A DNA stretch of 64,000 nt from Bursaphelenchus xylophilus (taxonomy: Eukaryota; Nematoda; Chromadorea; Rhabditida; Aphelenchoididae). The position numbers and the translations under genes were made by a program. The notes beneath the pieces were generated by a model. The model saw only the letters and a list, made by a program, of their open reading frames with translations, made no database searches and had not been told where the DNA came from. Shown here piece after piece: positions 32,116-45,388 of this stretch; the stretch's first letter is position 1, and each line of letters starts with the position of its first letter. Location of the stretch: NCBI GenBank assembly GCA_904066235.2, contig CAJFCV020000006.1, positions 4,526,001-4,590,000 of the forward strand, in the 5' to 3' direction.

Positions 32116-33225
32116 ATGAGATTGCTTTGCATTGTACATTTACTACCTCTAACAGTTACTGTAAGTTATGCGGCTGAATGCAAAGACAAGCTGCCGTTGA
32201 CTTGTAAGAATATGTTCGACTACTGTACTTCCTTTATTCATCATGAGTATTTGAGAGAGAATTGTCAATACACTTGCCAGCAGTGCGATACGGACTGCAA
32301 GGATTTCGTGGCGTAAGAGAATTCGATTTTTACTGTGATATCGTCTTTTTATGAGGTTCAATGCAATTTCCGTGCTATTTAGACTTTCAAAACTGCAAAA
32401 AACAGTCTGACAAAATTTACATTGTTTATGAACAGTATTCCTTTAGATGCGGCACAATTAAAAAGATTGGCGGCTGCAACCCGACAACAAAATACGATCG
32501 TGACATTATTTTGCGATGGTGTCCGAGAACTTGTGGAACTTGTCCCGATAAGCCCAGGATTCCGAAGAAGGATCCCCCAAAGAATGCTGAGGTCGCAAAG
32601 GTTGCGAAAAAGTTGGATAACGTGCTGAAGACGGCGAAAATTGGCTGGGAGGAGAAGATCCCACCGCTGGAGATGCAAATGGGGGATGCCTTGCAAACGG
32701 AGAAGAAGAAAAATCCTAATGAACTTGTTGATGGAAAGTGTGCTGAATGTAGGTTTAGAAGAGATTTGCAAAAAGAATACATGCTTCGATAATGTTTTAG
32801 CCACATCTCTGACCGGCCGAGGATTCCTCCAAATCAAAGACTTTGATTTGGTCAGTCAAAGAAAGGAGGATTGGAATATCAAGGGTCATCTCTGTGTTCA
32901 TGGAGTCAAATTTGAAATAACTCCAAAGTATGAAGATTGCAAAGACCCCATGGGCTGCATGACAATAGACCTTGAGGCCACGTATCGAAAAGAAAATGAC
33001 TGGTTGGCGCAGGGACATGTGGCATTTACTATTAATAACAACAAGGGCAAAGCGAGAAGCATTGAGAAAAATGTTGACCAGAAATTTACAAAAGCTGAGA
33101 ATGATGCCACTGCGAACTCAATGGCACCTTTGCCTCTTCTCAGAGACCCCAGTGAAGGCTTCATATATGCAAATATGGTGACGGTGACCGTGGAAGTCAT
33201 TTTTGAGGGATTCGAGGACAAATAA
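32116..33225 (+). CDS. secreted ShK-ShK-linker-MATH protein 5
   Basis: Exons 32116-32312, 32447-32748 and 32801-33225 give 307 residues. Start at 32116 (MRLLCIVHLLPLTVTVSY) gives the best leader. ShK 1 (ECKDKLPLTC...CQQC) and ShK 2 (TDCKD...RWCPRTCGTC) are complete. The linker is the shortest of the complete members, with VAKKLDNVLKTAKIGWEEK, and has no Lys/Glu repeat. The MATH exon has NIKGHLCVHGVKFEITPK, DWLAQGHVAFTINN and FIYANMVTVTVEVIF. The intron 2 donor (GTAGGT) is slightly off consensus but in phase. Last member of the cluster. Confidence 0.8.
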
Positions 33226-34436
33226 AATGGATGATTATTTAAGAGTGTATATTTTTTTAAGAGCAATTAAAGCAATTGTAGAATTTTTCGAGATTTTGGC
33301 TTTGTTTTCGTTCACTTTTCTAGGAGTAGTGCTGCACTTTCAATACATAGTTCTCCAAACTGTAAATTGAACTCAAAACATAGAAGGTTACCGTCTCTGA
33401 TGCAAGTAAATACATCTATCCATGTCACATGTGCTTCTGAGTTTGAGCATATTTCAAAGTTTGCCGGAAAAAAATTTTCTTCAAATTTGTGGAAGAGTTT
33501 AAAAAAATCTATCGTAGAAGAAACAATTGTTTGAACAGACCTGTAGTCAATCCCAAAATCCAAAGTTTTGGGCGTGTAGAATGTCGTAATCACATGTCGG
33601 GCGTCATGCGGTATAAAAATGTGCTATTCAACTTTAACCCTTTCCGGACGAGTCGGTACGTACTGGTAAAAATGAAAGAGGGTACCCTACTGAGTAACGA
33701 CATAATAGTGGTTCAGCCCATCGAAGCGTTATTTGGGACTTAGGACAAAAAATGTCCTAAAACATACCCCCATTTGACATATCACTTTTAAAATTTTTGT
33801 GACAAGCTGTAGGTCGGAAACTACCCCTAAATTAAAGTCGAGGAGTCCTAGTACTGTTACATCTAAGAACTGTCCGAATTGGACCACTATAGGATTTGTT
33901 ATCGATTTTTGGAAATTGAAATTTTAATTTTGGTCAATTTTGGACCTAGAATCAAGTATATCTTCCGTCGACATCACGGAAGTGAACCAATGAAGTGCAG
34001 ATATTACTGTGTAATATTAGAGTCAAAAGCATGTGTGGAAGATGTTTTCAAAGTAACGAAAGCAATGTTTAATCATATCGAGCGTTTCTAGCATTTTTTT
34101 GTGTAATTACTTCCCGATATGCTTTTCCCCAAAACCCACGAATCTCGCCATTTATTATTGATAATATCCCCATCAATAACCACCCCTCCCTTCGAAATCA
34201 CCAATTGACTCCAAGCTTTTTGTTATTTCCTCAGTCCCAAGAAGTCAGCGCGTTCAAAAGGTATCCGTTCAAGACTTTTTTACTCTTTTTTTGCAGAGTT
34301 CAAACTTGTTTTCGGTCCGCGTTTATGTTTGAAGACAATGACTTCAAACGTTTAACAATTAGTGGGTCAATTACTCCCGAGGTTTTAAATGTGGGGCCTT
34401 CTTCGAGCCCACTGGTAGAATTGTTGAGGGTCGGCG
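33226..34436. other. intergenic stretch
   Basis: About 1.2 kb with no gene recognised. Two aataaa/attaaa signals near 33224-33270 serve ShK-MATH gene 5. Confidence 0.5.
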
Positions 34437-35735
34437 ATGATGCGGTTGTTGAGTTTTGCTTTTGCGTTGGCGGTAGTTGGGAATGTCGCCGGAGGAGATA
34501 TCGAGAAATTGGTCAGCGGATTTGAGGGTGAGTATTATTCAGGACATTTTCTTTGACAAGAGATGTAAAGAAAAACGCTTATTTTCATGTTGTAAAACAA
34601 GCTAACGAAGATCCAGCCATAAGAAAAAATTTCGGTTTTTATGAACCGTTTGAGAATTTGAAGTCTTTATTAAATCTGATTTTCTTTGCAAACACCCCTT
34701 TGTTTTCAGCCGCCCAACGACGACTTCTTCCTGAAATCACAATCGGCCTCACGAGAAATGAAGCCAGCTTAGTCCGGGTCCTTGTCCTAAACCGGGTCCG
34801 CTCTTCAACCGGTCAAATGAGAGAAGCCTTGGCCAACAAGAATGTACAAAAGGCCTATGTCAAGCTCCTCAAAGCTTCGTTGAAAAAAGCCAACGCTGAG
34901 CCACATTTGACGTCATATTTAGTCGAGGTATGTGGCATTTATTAATTACTGTTTTACAGATCTCTGTTGCTCTGCATGAATTTGAGATAGAGAAGTTCTA
35001 CTGACGGTTACTTTCCAGGTTGTGAAGCAGCAAGAAGCTCTTCGAGAGCTCGGCGAGAGAAGCCCAAGAGCTTTGAAGGCCTACTGGGCGGTCGTTGAAA
35101 AGTTTGACCAGCTGAGTCCAGCAACCAAGAGAAAGATCGCTTGGGTTGATCCATCTGCCGGAAGACTTTTTGGGGGTAGGTTTTGATTCAACTCCATTGT
35201 CCTACTTTGTCAATTTTTGTCAACCGAAAAGAGACTACTGTTGTCTTACATTTTATTGTTCTTCCATTATCCGTCTAAACTTTCAGACAAGCAACTCCGC
35301 GCGTTGGCTGAAGCCTCGGCTGCCTCCGGAATTCACAAATCCAGCGAGTCATCTGAATCCAACAGCTCTAGCGAGTCAAACGAGAAGATCATTATCGAAA
35401 AGACTGAAAAAGTCGCGTCTCCAGAAGCCGTAGAAACTCCAGAAGATGCATCGGGAGTCCCAGCCCCACTTTCTAAAGCCACTCCGGTGTCTAAAGAAGC
35501 CGTTCAAGAAGAAGAAGGGTTTGAACAACTTGAGCGAATCCCGCACGGTGCTGAGTTCCAACCGAAGAAAAAGGCCACCAATCTGCCAACGCATTCTATT
35601 AACTTTGGTGTGGTCGAAAGCAAATCGCAAGAATTGCCTGAGGGAATTCCAATTCTGAAGCCTGACATAACCCTTGAGGAGATGAAGAAGTTGGCGGCAC
35701 AAAGTTTGGGATTCAGAAGATTCCGTCATTATTAA
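34437..35735 (+). CDS. secreted helical protein of unknown function
   Basis: Exons 34437-34527, 34710-34927, 35019-35175 and 35287-35735 give 304 residues; all phases agree. Signal peptide MMRLLSFAFALAVVGNVAGG. The next 130 residues are predicted helical and free of cysteine (LLKASLKKANAEPHL, SPRALKAYWAVVEKFDQLSP). The last 150 residues are Ser/Glu/Pro-rich and probably disordered, then end EMKKLAAQSLGFRRFRHY. The helical part resembles FAR proteins in layout (a Y..V..KFDQLSP..K block), but the match is too weak to assign. It may share a block with the protein at 52540. Confidence 0.65.
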
Positions 35736-36283
35736 AAACGCAATATTTTAACGTCATTTTAATTTAATATAAAGTATTATTGTTACTTTGACCAAAGACC
35801 TTTTGTAGACTATGTATGACGGTGTCGGGCTGGCAGCTTTTATAAGACGAAGTGTGAAATGTTGAACATGTCGCTAAGCTTTTTGTAGGGCCTATCCCCA
35901 GGACATAGAGGTTTTACTTGTACCGTAATTTAACACATAATTTTATTTCCCAAATTTGCCCCCAATTAAGCGGTAAAACTACATATTCCGTCAATAAAAA
36001 AACCAAACTCTATAGATTTATTATGTTTATTTGGCAACGAAACCTGATAAATACACAGAATTATATATCACCTGCACTACTCAACAAATAGACTATTACT
36101 AGTAATGGAAATGTATATGTATATGACTGATAGTTGTGTTCTGTACATACATGCGTTGTTTAAGAGATTTTTTGTTTTTGGTATCCTCAATCTTTACAAT
36201 AAAGCCCTGGGTTTGGAAAATAACAAGAAAGGCACCAGAAAGTCGCATCAAGGCCTTGAATTGACTTGTAAATCGTTGAGAAA
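35736..36283. other. intergenic stretch between convergent genes
   Basis: 3' flanks of two converging genes; AT-rich; no gene recognised. Confidence 0.5.
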
Positions 36284-37142
36284 TCATCGTTCAAAATGCT
36301 CCAAGAGGAACTTGATGCTGCTGGCGAAGCCAAAGTCTAGGAAGAGCGGTCGGACCTTGGGGCCGATCATCTTTAACCTGAGCTTGTCCTTTTCGTTCAG
36401 GTTCATGTATTTCATTCCAAGGTCCATGAACTCGTCGAGTAAAGGGGTCATTTCTACTTCATCAACGTCTTCATTTAGCCTGAGTTTTCGGAGTACAACA
36501 AGTTGAGGGATCACATCAATGAGCTGCAAATATATTGATATTATTGAATGTTGCTTATAGGAAAAAAGTGCAAGATTTTGGTGGTGATTTTTTATCCACC
36601 GTAAGATAAATACGATGACTCAAGGATGTCCAAAAAGCTTTAGCTTACCTCAAGACAAAAATCGGCCAATTTTTCGTCAGCTCCGACTTCCCACAAAGCA
36701 GCAGCAGTGATCTCTTTGCACACCTCCATCAGCTCAATATCTTGTAGCACAGCGGCGAAAGCTTCGCTCTTCGGCCTCACATTGTCTCCGCGTAGCCTAA
36801 GGAATTCGCACAAATGTCTCTGCGATTGTGTATCCAAGTCATCGGCATACCGCTTGAAATTCTGTTTAAGGGCCTCTGAAACGAAAAGGGAAAGGTTAGT
36901 AGGCTCCAACTGACTCTCAAACAATACTTACGACGCCCTAGGCCGCTCTCTCTCTCACTCTCAACTCATTTGTGTAGTATCTTAGTCGGCCATCAGAGAG
37001 AGTTTGGTCATTACTATAAAGCAATTGGGAATTGTAATCGCGAGCGACCGGAAATTGGGGTTATGGAATGGGGCTTACCGTTTAGGCCGGGGACCAGTTC
37101 TTCCTTTTGGCTTAGGGTTGGGCGACGGCGATTGGTCAGCAT
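36284..37142 (-). CDS. conserved-looking intracellular helical protein, function unknown
   Basis: Exons 37079-37142, 36649-36875 and 36284-36523 join in phase to 176 residues. No signal peptide. Mostly charged helices: LNEALKQNFKRYADDLDT, RHLCEFLRLRGDNV, LADFCLELIDVIPQL, DEFMDLGMKYMNLNEKDKL, then DFGFASSIKFLLEHFER at the end. The first exon (MLTNRRRPTLSQKEELVPGLN) is tied in by matching phase and good splice signals. I do not recognise the family. Its amino-acid make-up and lack of a leader set it apart from its secreted neighbours. Confidence 0.6.
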
Positions 37143-40100
37143 TGTAAGTTCTGGGGGTTGTAAGTGTAAGGGGTTCTGTAAAAAATGGGTTTCAGTCTGT
37201 TTGTGGTAAAAGGAACGTCTGTAAATCGATCATACGCGAAGTAAAGCAACACATATAGCATAAAAGTTATTTTTCGACAGAAAACATCCAATTCAAGCAT
37301 TATAAAGCCTTGTAACAGTAAAGACGCTCAAAGTATGTCTAAATCACACCATTATCACCCATCACAAATAACCAAGAGATCAAGTATCCTCTCCGCAAAC
37401 CACCGTTCATAAACCAGAATGAAGTTCGCATGACGCATCATACTCTCCACCCAACGGCGTTACAAATGAATGGGTGACCGAAAACGACTGATAATTCACG
37501 ACGTTATCACTTGGAAAGGAACCCCTCGAGTGCAGCGCCTCGCCCATCAACGAAACCCAAACGAATTCCCCTTGGAACCCCGGTGTCAGCGCGCTGACTT
37601 TATTTCAACGAATCGCTTCCAGCTACTCGTTATCAACAAACGATTCCCAGCCACTCAAATCAAGGAAGAGTTCCCTGCTCGCAACACATTCCACAATTGG
37701 AGAGCCCACGCCCTGCGGATGCAAGAGAAAAAGGGATCCGTTCGAGGGTACCGACTGAACCACATCGACCGCCGATTTTGATATTTATAAGGGGCGGGCT
37801 TGTTATCGGCCCTTCCTTCGCTTATCACGCTGCTGTGGGTGGACGGGAAACGTGACAGCCGCGTTTTGCTCACAATTTGGGAAAAATGGGAATGAGAAAA
37901 AAAGGGAAGAGAGCAACAACATGTTGCCAGAAGGGATGTCAGCTGTCTGCAAGGGTGTTTTGACTAAATGGGAATGTTTTTGACTATCAAAGGGATTGTT
38001 GATCATTTCAAAGTTGCTAAATTAGGACATAATCGAGATGAAAGGGCAGTGTTGAAAATACATTACAAAAGGGAGACGACAAATTGAAAAGAAGAAATAT
38101 TTTGGACCCAAAAATCTCCACAGACTTTCCGAGACGTAAACGAAATTTCATCAAAATCTAAGCGCTGCAACTACGCCTATTCCCTTGACAATGGACCACA
38201 GTCCATACTGCAAAAAAACTGATCTTTTTTGATGCTTCGATCTCATAGATCGAGGGTCTATTAAAATCGTCATAAGTCTGTAGAAAAACTCTGCACAGAA
38301 TCGGCCACAAAAAGGGACGATCCCATTTTAAACGACAGAAAAAGAAGCCAGCTGATGTTCTGGAATGTTCTGCATGCGTAATCGCAAAGGGAAAACATTG
38401 GAAAGAACTTCAGAAACAAAAAATTGGTCTCACTCCTTGGATTAGAACGGAAGTAGTGGATTTATTACTCTCAATAATTGCGTTTTGACTGTTTGGAAGC
38501 TGGGAAATGGTTTTTTGTACATAGAGGCAAACGCAAGTTTTTAAGGAATTTTTGTTCTTATTCGACAGGATATAGAATTTTTGGTCTCAAAAAGTGAATA
38601 CTGGCTATCGTAACCAAAATTATCGTGAGATTTTGTAATATTTTTTGATTTTTTTCACCCTTCAAAATATTTTTTTCTGCAAAAAAATCGTTATTTTTTC
38701 CTTTGCTCCAAAATATTTTTTGAACACTCGGGATCAAATCATCTCTTACCTATATGTTTTGATCAAAATCAATTACCAATCAAACAAAGTGCAAAACACG
38801 CAAATGCCCACAGGCAAGTCCTTCAAAATACCTGGCTTATCAAGTGTTGAAAACAAAATAATAAAGGCCTTGGGTTTGCAGATCAAAAAACAGTAAATTC
38901 AGAGCTCAAAAAGATTACGATAGCCCCGAAAGCCTCGGGCAATTTATATTCGAAGAGATCCAGGGGATTCCCGAAAGCCTGTGGGTGGGGTTTCCAAAGA
39001 TCCGAATGTCAGAGTTCGAACATGTGCTCCGAAGAATTTGAAACACGAAAAAAACAAGCGATGAAAGTCCGCTTTTATGTGGGTCTTGCACGGAGCCGAA
39101 AAAAGAAGACGATTTCGAAATGAAATTATGTCGTGTTTACGAGACAAATCAGCTGGCGACACCATTTTTGAGTGTTTACGGAGATTTTCGACGTTCCTAA
39201 TAAGACCACAGACATTTGGCAACAATTGTAAAATACGAATTTAACAAATATCAAGTGAAAAAATCAAGTATCTCAAACTTCGAATTTTGCTCTTGATTTA
39301 AGTTTTTTTTACTTCGAATTTCCCCTAATTTTTCAAATTTTTGCAAATTCAGCAACCAAACTTAATTTTACAAAACATGAAAAATATTTTCTGGGTCATC
39401 AAAAATCATCCAAAATTTTTACAACTATGTATTCCTACTTTTTATGTAGTAAGAACCGCATTTTACAACAAAGTACTAAACAACTTTTGTTATGAGTGGG
39501 AAAAGAATCCGTTTTAATAATAAAAATAACTTTTTTACAGCGGAAACTGCCATTACAACTAGTGTAAAGAGTGCAAGTTTATATACTGAGCCTTCAGTTG
39601 AGAAAAAAGTACTTAAAATTTAGGAAATAAATCGATTTTTATGGATAAATGAAAACCAAAACAGCTAATGCTCTCCGTGGATATTCAACAAGAACGGACG
39701 ATTAAATTCGACGCCCGAACGGGCACCTATGGCCCCAGAAATTCAGACAAAATTGCCTTCGAACCCGGGCTTCGAAAACGCAAAAAATGAAATGGGAACG
39801 GCCAGAGAGGGGAAGGCCTAAAAGGGGCCACGTCACAGCATTGACGTAACTACATTTATAGTGTTTCCAATGGAAGAACATTTGAGATTAGAGGGCCAAT
39901 TGAGTGACGGGACTTTGTTTTAGGCACAAAATTGTTATTTGAATTTTTCAAAGGCACTAAACGAGGGGAGGAAAAAGAAAGAGGTGTGGCAGGAAATGAG
40001 GAAAATAATCAAGGGGATTTGTGGTGTTCGGGGATTGCAATGGGCTTAAAATTGCTGTTAGTCTTGCTAAATTTGTTTTGGCTTTACGAAGAATTAACGA

Positions 40101-43100
40101 AAAATAAGCACACTGCAAAACACATCTACATAAAATAAGAGCTTTTTTTGAAGATTTGATGACTTTTCTTCTTGCTGAAAAAAAGTATAGGAAAAAATTA
40201 TGAGTAGTTTTCTATCCCAAACAACCACAAAAATCAAACTTCGAAGCTCCAAGCTTCAACGTTTGAAACTTTTAAAAAATATTAAAGATGAAACCAAAGC
40301 CCACATGGCCCATTGTTTTTCCGTAGGCCAATATTTGAACAGCAGGTCATGTGAGAAGTTTCTTCTTGCGTCAAGTGTTCTCTAACCACGTTCTTTAAAC
40401 GTTGTTTGCGCAAAAGATACATTCCACAAAAACAACGGTAAATCGCCGGAAAAACGGTGTTTGAGGGTCTTACAGATTCGTTGCTGCACGTGAGAGAAGT
40501 GTATGGGTCTCAAAGCTCATGAGCTCAATATATAAAAGTGCAATTCAAAATGAACCCTTCAGCCTTTAAAGTTTAGGAATGGTCTATTAAAAACTAGTCC
40601 CTTCAAAGGTTTTAAAAACGTGCCGTTCCCTGCCGTTTCCCTCCTGCCGAGATCTTTAATAACATCACTTCCTCACATGTCTTTAAAGCAATGTCTGAGC
40701 CCTTAGTGGTCTCTTTATATTACTCCTTGATATTAAAAATTCTGACAGCGAAAAAAGAACATTTACGAAAGTTAATTATCCCCAAAAAAGAAGAAATTTA
40801 AAACGATAAAAAAGTCTGGGGACTTCGTTGTTTTTATCCGTCTTTACAAGATAAATTGGCTTAGTTTTGCTACTTTTGACATTTGTAAATCTTGGAAGAG
40901 ATGTTGCAAAGAAATGTGTCGAAATTTGTTTATGAGGAAAAACAAATGCCCGCTGTAAGTGACACTGTCTACAGTTTTTGATGGTTAGTTACATAGATGT
41001 CTATATCGGGCTTCTGCAGCCAAATAAGGCGTCATACAAGGAGTTTCAAGCGAAATTTGAGACCCAATTAGCGATAGTAACCTTATAAAGCGAAACAGAA
41101 TGTCTACAGCCGTCCGGATGTATCCTCTATCCATTGCAACATGAATGCTGTGCAACACAGGCCAGACAGTCTTATTAGAATTGCACTAAACTCATCATCC
41201 GGCATTACAGGCATCATGACCTTTATCCATCTTTCTGTTATACTACTATCATATCATCCCGAAGCTTAAATAACCTTTCTTTAACTCCCCTTATCTCCTC
41301 ACACAACAACTGAACCAACTGCCCATCAGCGAAAACAAAAGCCGAAAATACGAAGCGAACACGAAAATCGGGTGGGATAAGGCCGTATTTCGCAAGCGAA
41401 TATTTCGAAAGACTGGGGCGTTATGAAAAGACTGACCCCTGGTCAGAGAAAGGGGACTCTTTCGAAGATAAAAGGAGAGGAGAAGAAGAGAGGGGAATGC
41501 TTTGGAATCTTCGAGAATGACCCAATGCGTATACGAAACGAAAAAAATAAAAATTTTCGGGGCGATCGAGAATGGAAGCGTCGCGAAAATGATAAGGAGA
41601 GAAGAAGATTTCTTGTATCGAAAGTTTATTATAATGACGTCATTTTTGTATTTAGAGTGTGGGTTTCTGACTACGCTAGGCCATGGAAAAAGTAGAAATT
41701 TTTACCAGAGAAACCGAAAGTAAGATAAGCTTTAAAAAAGAAATTTTTACAGTAATACTCAATACTCTTGTTCCCATAACCTACCGTAAGCAAGAACTCA
41801 ATTATTTTCTCGGCAGATCCATTGATTTGAACAGTAGACTCTCAAAGTGAAGCGAGTGCTCCTGCGAATGTATTTTATATGGCTACGGTTGGGAAATATC
41901 ACGTAGCGCATTGCAAAAGTCACGTAATTAGGAACGTCCCTTATGAAAAACACTTTCTTCAAAATGTTTATGTAAACAAAGCATAATAGATTTTCATGGA
42001 TGAAACAGTGATCGGGTTGAAGAGATCTCTGAAAAATGAAAGTAAGAGTTGGGCAAGGACTTGGAATATCAATTTTTTAATTTGAAAAAAGTTGCCTTGC
42101 CCAATGAAAATAAAAATTAAATTGTAATTTCTTTTACGCCTTTGTCATTTGAATTTTGGCAATATTTTCACCGTTGCTTTTGCCGTCATCTAATTATATC
42201 TCTTCAGTTTGCTACTGTATACTCCTATTTCTACATTCCTTTATTTTTAGCCCAATCTATTTCCCGACACCTTTGTTTTCCCCCATTGCAAAATAGTCCT
42301 ATTTGTCTTATTTTTACCATGCTTTCCAATTTCCCAACTCATTATTCTTCGCTGTTTTTCGGATTCAAAGTACAAAGAAGTCCGTTGATTTCTTCCCCAT
42401 GCCCTCGGGTCACGAGTCCGATTGGAAAATACCTGCTATCTAATCGGATTGATGAGTGTTAAAAACGCTGGACATTGGTTGTAAGTTGAGCGATGGAGTT
42501 GGTGTTTGTGAATGTTTTTTCAGCTGTAGGAAAAGGGCTGGAAAAACGCCAAATTTCATGGACATGGATGTTGAGAGTAAATAAACAAACAAAGCTACAG
42601 AAAATGCTATAGCTTAATATGTGTAGCATGGAAGGAAAGTGCATTGCAATAGCTAAAAAAATTTTTTATTTGTGTAAGCTTTACTTGAAAAAATTACTAA
42701 AAATTTCAGCTTTAATTCGCTTCAAATATTATCAATATCAGCCTTCGATAATACAGTATTTTCCACTTTAGGAACTCTGTATTTCTTATCATTTCTTCTG
42801 TAGCAAAAATCTGCAATCTGCTGGACCATTGCGCAGAACATTGATCCGCTCTTTGCTACCTTTAAAACCCATTAAAACTAACGGCATTCCTTTCAGATCT
42901 ATTGTAACCTTGCACTTTTTGTTTGAAAACCCTTTAAACTATGGGCAGCTTCCATAACATTGACATTGTTTTGGAGACCAATTGCATTTTTCCCAAGAAA
43001 AATAAAGTTGTTTTCCCATTCTTCCTTTGCAAAAACGAAGCCCCTGGGCAGTTCTTTATGCCGCTATCGGACCGCGATTGTCTCCAAATGTGGAAAACAC

Positions 43101-44273
43101 ATTGAAACCTCGAGGGGCACGTGAATGCAAGCCGATAATAGATTTTTTAGTTCCCAAATATTTCAACGAAATGAAAAGGTTTTGCCTGGGGATGATGAAT
43201 CGGTGCGCAAGAACCAAAATAAAGGAGACTTCCCCATAAATGTGGTGTAACATTGCTTTTGATCAGTTGGAATGTTGTACAAAAGGTTATGAAATCGTGA
43301 CATCGATAGAGCAGGAAATAAAAAAGGTTCGATACAAGGCATGGTTTTTTATTATATTTTGCGTAAACGATGACAAATGGTGCCTGGACATCAAGATTTA
43401 TATACTATATGTATACTATACCTAAACCTTTCAATACCTCAATTTGGGCCTTGCAGCCGTAGCCGAGATAATCAAGAATCTATTCAAAAGAGAACATGCA
43501 AAACGGGCTAACATGTCGCGATATTTTTAATGTTAATCAGGAGAGGAATTTAGCGAACAAAAAAAAGTAATATTAACAGCTAATATTATACAACGAAATT
43601 GCCAAATTCCTAACTGCTGTAGTTTATCTATGAAGGACATGCAAGAAACATTCATTTTTGTAACTAAAGACTGTCCAAGGCTGTATACCCATTCCTGAAA
43701 GTACTACAGACCTCCAAGGTCTTCAAAATACTGTTTCAGACAGGCTACATAATAAATTTGTTTTCTCATGTAATTTTCTGGCCTCAACTCTCAGTAATGG
43801 CTGCAAATTAGGTTTTAAGTTCATAATCTAATTCTTAGCCAGTCGCAGTAAAATACATTTTCCTTTCCAAACATCTACCGTACAACTTTACAATATCCGC
43901 CTGTTTATCAAAAACATTCCTCATGCTTATCGTAAACGACTCTTCAATTTTCAATCAGCTGTGCGAGTTTAGAAGCTACGCGAAAGCATTCTGTTTACAT
44001 GTTCAATTATTTGTTACAACTCGTCACTTGCAGCCGAATCTATTACAAATCGAGGTAAACAAGAATTTTGCAAAAAAAAGAAGAATTTCTATTTTGGAAT
44101 TGGTAAAAACGAACAAAAATACTCCCAACTGACGGTCCAAAGTACGCAGGGCAGTAAAAAGCAATCAATGGTGTCTTTTGGAGCGGAAATGAGCTAAAAG
44201 TGTAGATTTTATTGTAATGCAAAAGTTATTTTTAATTTATTTAGAAACATAGTACTTTTAGCTATTTATATAT
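37143..44273. other. 7-kb stretch without a recognisable gene
   Basis: Open frames here are short, lack splice-consistent partners and have no family resemblance. Patches that are less AT-rich lie at about 37440-37800, 39700-39870 (with a TGACGTAA site) and 41340-41700; these could be promoters or untranslated exons, but nothing shows it. No tRNA, long inverted repeat or transposon ends were noticed. Confidence 0.45.
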
Positions 44274-45150
44274 TTAAGCGACGCACAATCCCTTGTGACA
44301 AGCTGAACGTCTTTCGCAATTGCTACACGGATTGCCCAAGGTATACAAGTCTTGGCCAACAATATTGCCAACATCGTAGTTGCAAACGGTAAATGTCCAG
44401 CTGTCAAATCCGATAAGCCCGGTGGTACAATTGTGGACGGCACATCCGACTTTCGAAGCACGACCTTTTGCCAGCTAAAAATGGGATATTTACAAGGGAT
44501 GAATTTCTGCATATGAGAAACTAATGAAACTGGGTAGATATTGCGGTAGAAAAACTATGGAGCTGAATTACTTGCCGCCATCGAGATTTCAATGACGTTT
44601 CAGAATGATTTTTCAAGCGCTAGTATTCCGTACCTGCGTGAAGTGCCCTGTAGTTGAAGCGAAATTGAGTTTGTTCGTAGCAGTGTAGTCCTTGATCTCT
44701 CCCCACCACGAGTTGACTCCTTCTCTCAAAGCATCTGTTGAGCCAAATGCTGGCGCTCTCATGGCAATGTTTTGACCATAGTCGATATTAGTTGGGTGTT
44801 CAAACTTGCAATTCTCGGCCCATTGCTCAGCTTTGTCTTCCAGGTCGGAGTCGTATGTCTAAATTTTCATAGAAAGTGATAAACGGATATTTTTCTGTTG
44901 CTTTGCAGACAACAGTCGACTGCGCAGTAGCTAATTGCAACAAGAGCATCAAATGTCCAACAAGACTTACCAGTTCATAAATATCCCCGCCGGCAGGCAT
45001 GAATCCATTCGAAGTCTCTGCGGATCCACTGGCCAACTGTCGACGATAACTATTTTGCAGATTCAACACAAAATTTTGCTCAGCGCTATTCAACTTTTCG
45101 GCCTCCGATAAAGTCACTACTGTGACAATACACAGGAATTTAGTTATCAT
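44274..45150 (-). CDS. secreted CAP-domain (venom-allergen-like) protein A
   Basis: CAP proteins (SCP/TAPS, Pfam CAP) are secreted cysteine-rich proteins, abundant in nematodes. Exons 44971-45150, 44634-44858 and 44274-44474 give 201 residues. Signal peptide MITKFLCIVTVVTLSEAE; NLQNSYRRQLA; CKFEHPTNIDYGQNIA with the first CAP histidine; GHFTQ with the second; VCNYDVGN; and a Cys-rich tail (CSNCERRSAC). Where others read HFTQ-MAWAET, this has HFTQ-LAKGRAS, so the strand after the motif is altered. Exon 1 is exactly 180 nt, as in every intact member of the array. Confidence 0.87.
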
Positions 45151-45388
45151 TTTTTAATATTGAAGAAAAACACAAGGCTGCCAACAAGTCTGGAACAACA
45201 ACTTATAAACACGTTTCTAGCTCAACAATGGGATTTACATTTGGGTCGAAAACGATTATTTGATGAGTCAGGATATTATACTCTAGCTACAAAGTAAAAA
45301 CTACTTTTTTTATATTTTGTTTTTTATTGCGGTATAAATCATACAGCATTGACAAGTAAGATACTGATAAAAGCGTTAATTTAATTTT

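Noticed and set aside
37470..37781. 103-codon open frame in the gene-free stretch
   Set aside because: Arg/His-rich without domain pattern, no splice support; probably chance in a less AT-rich patch.
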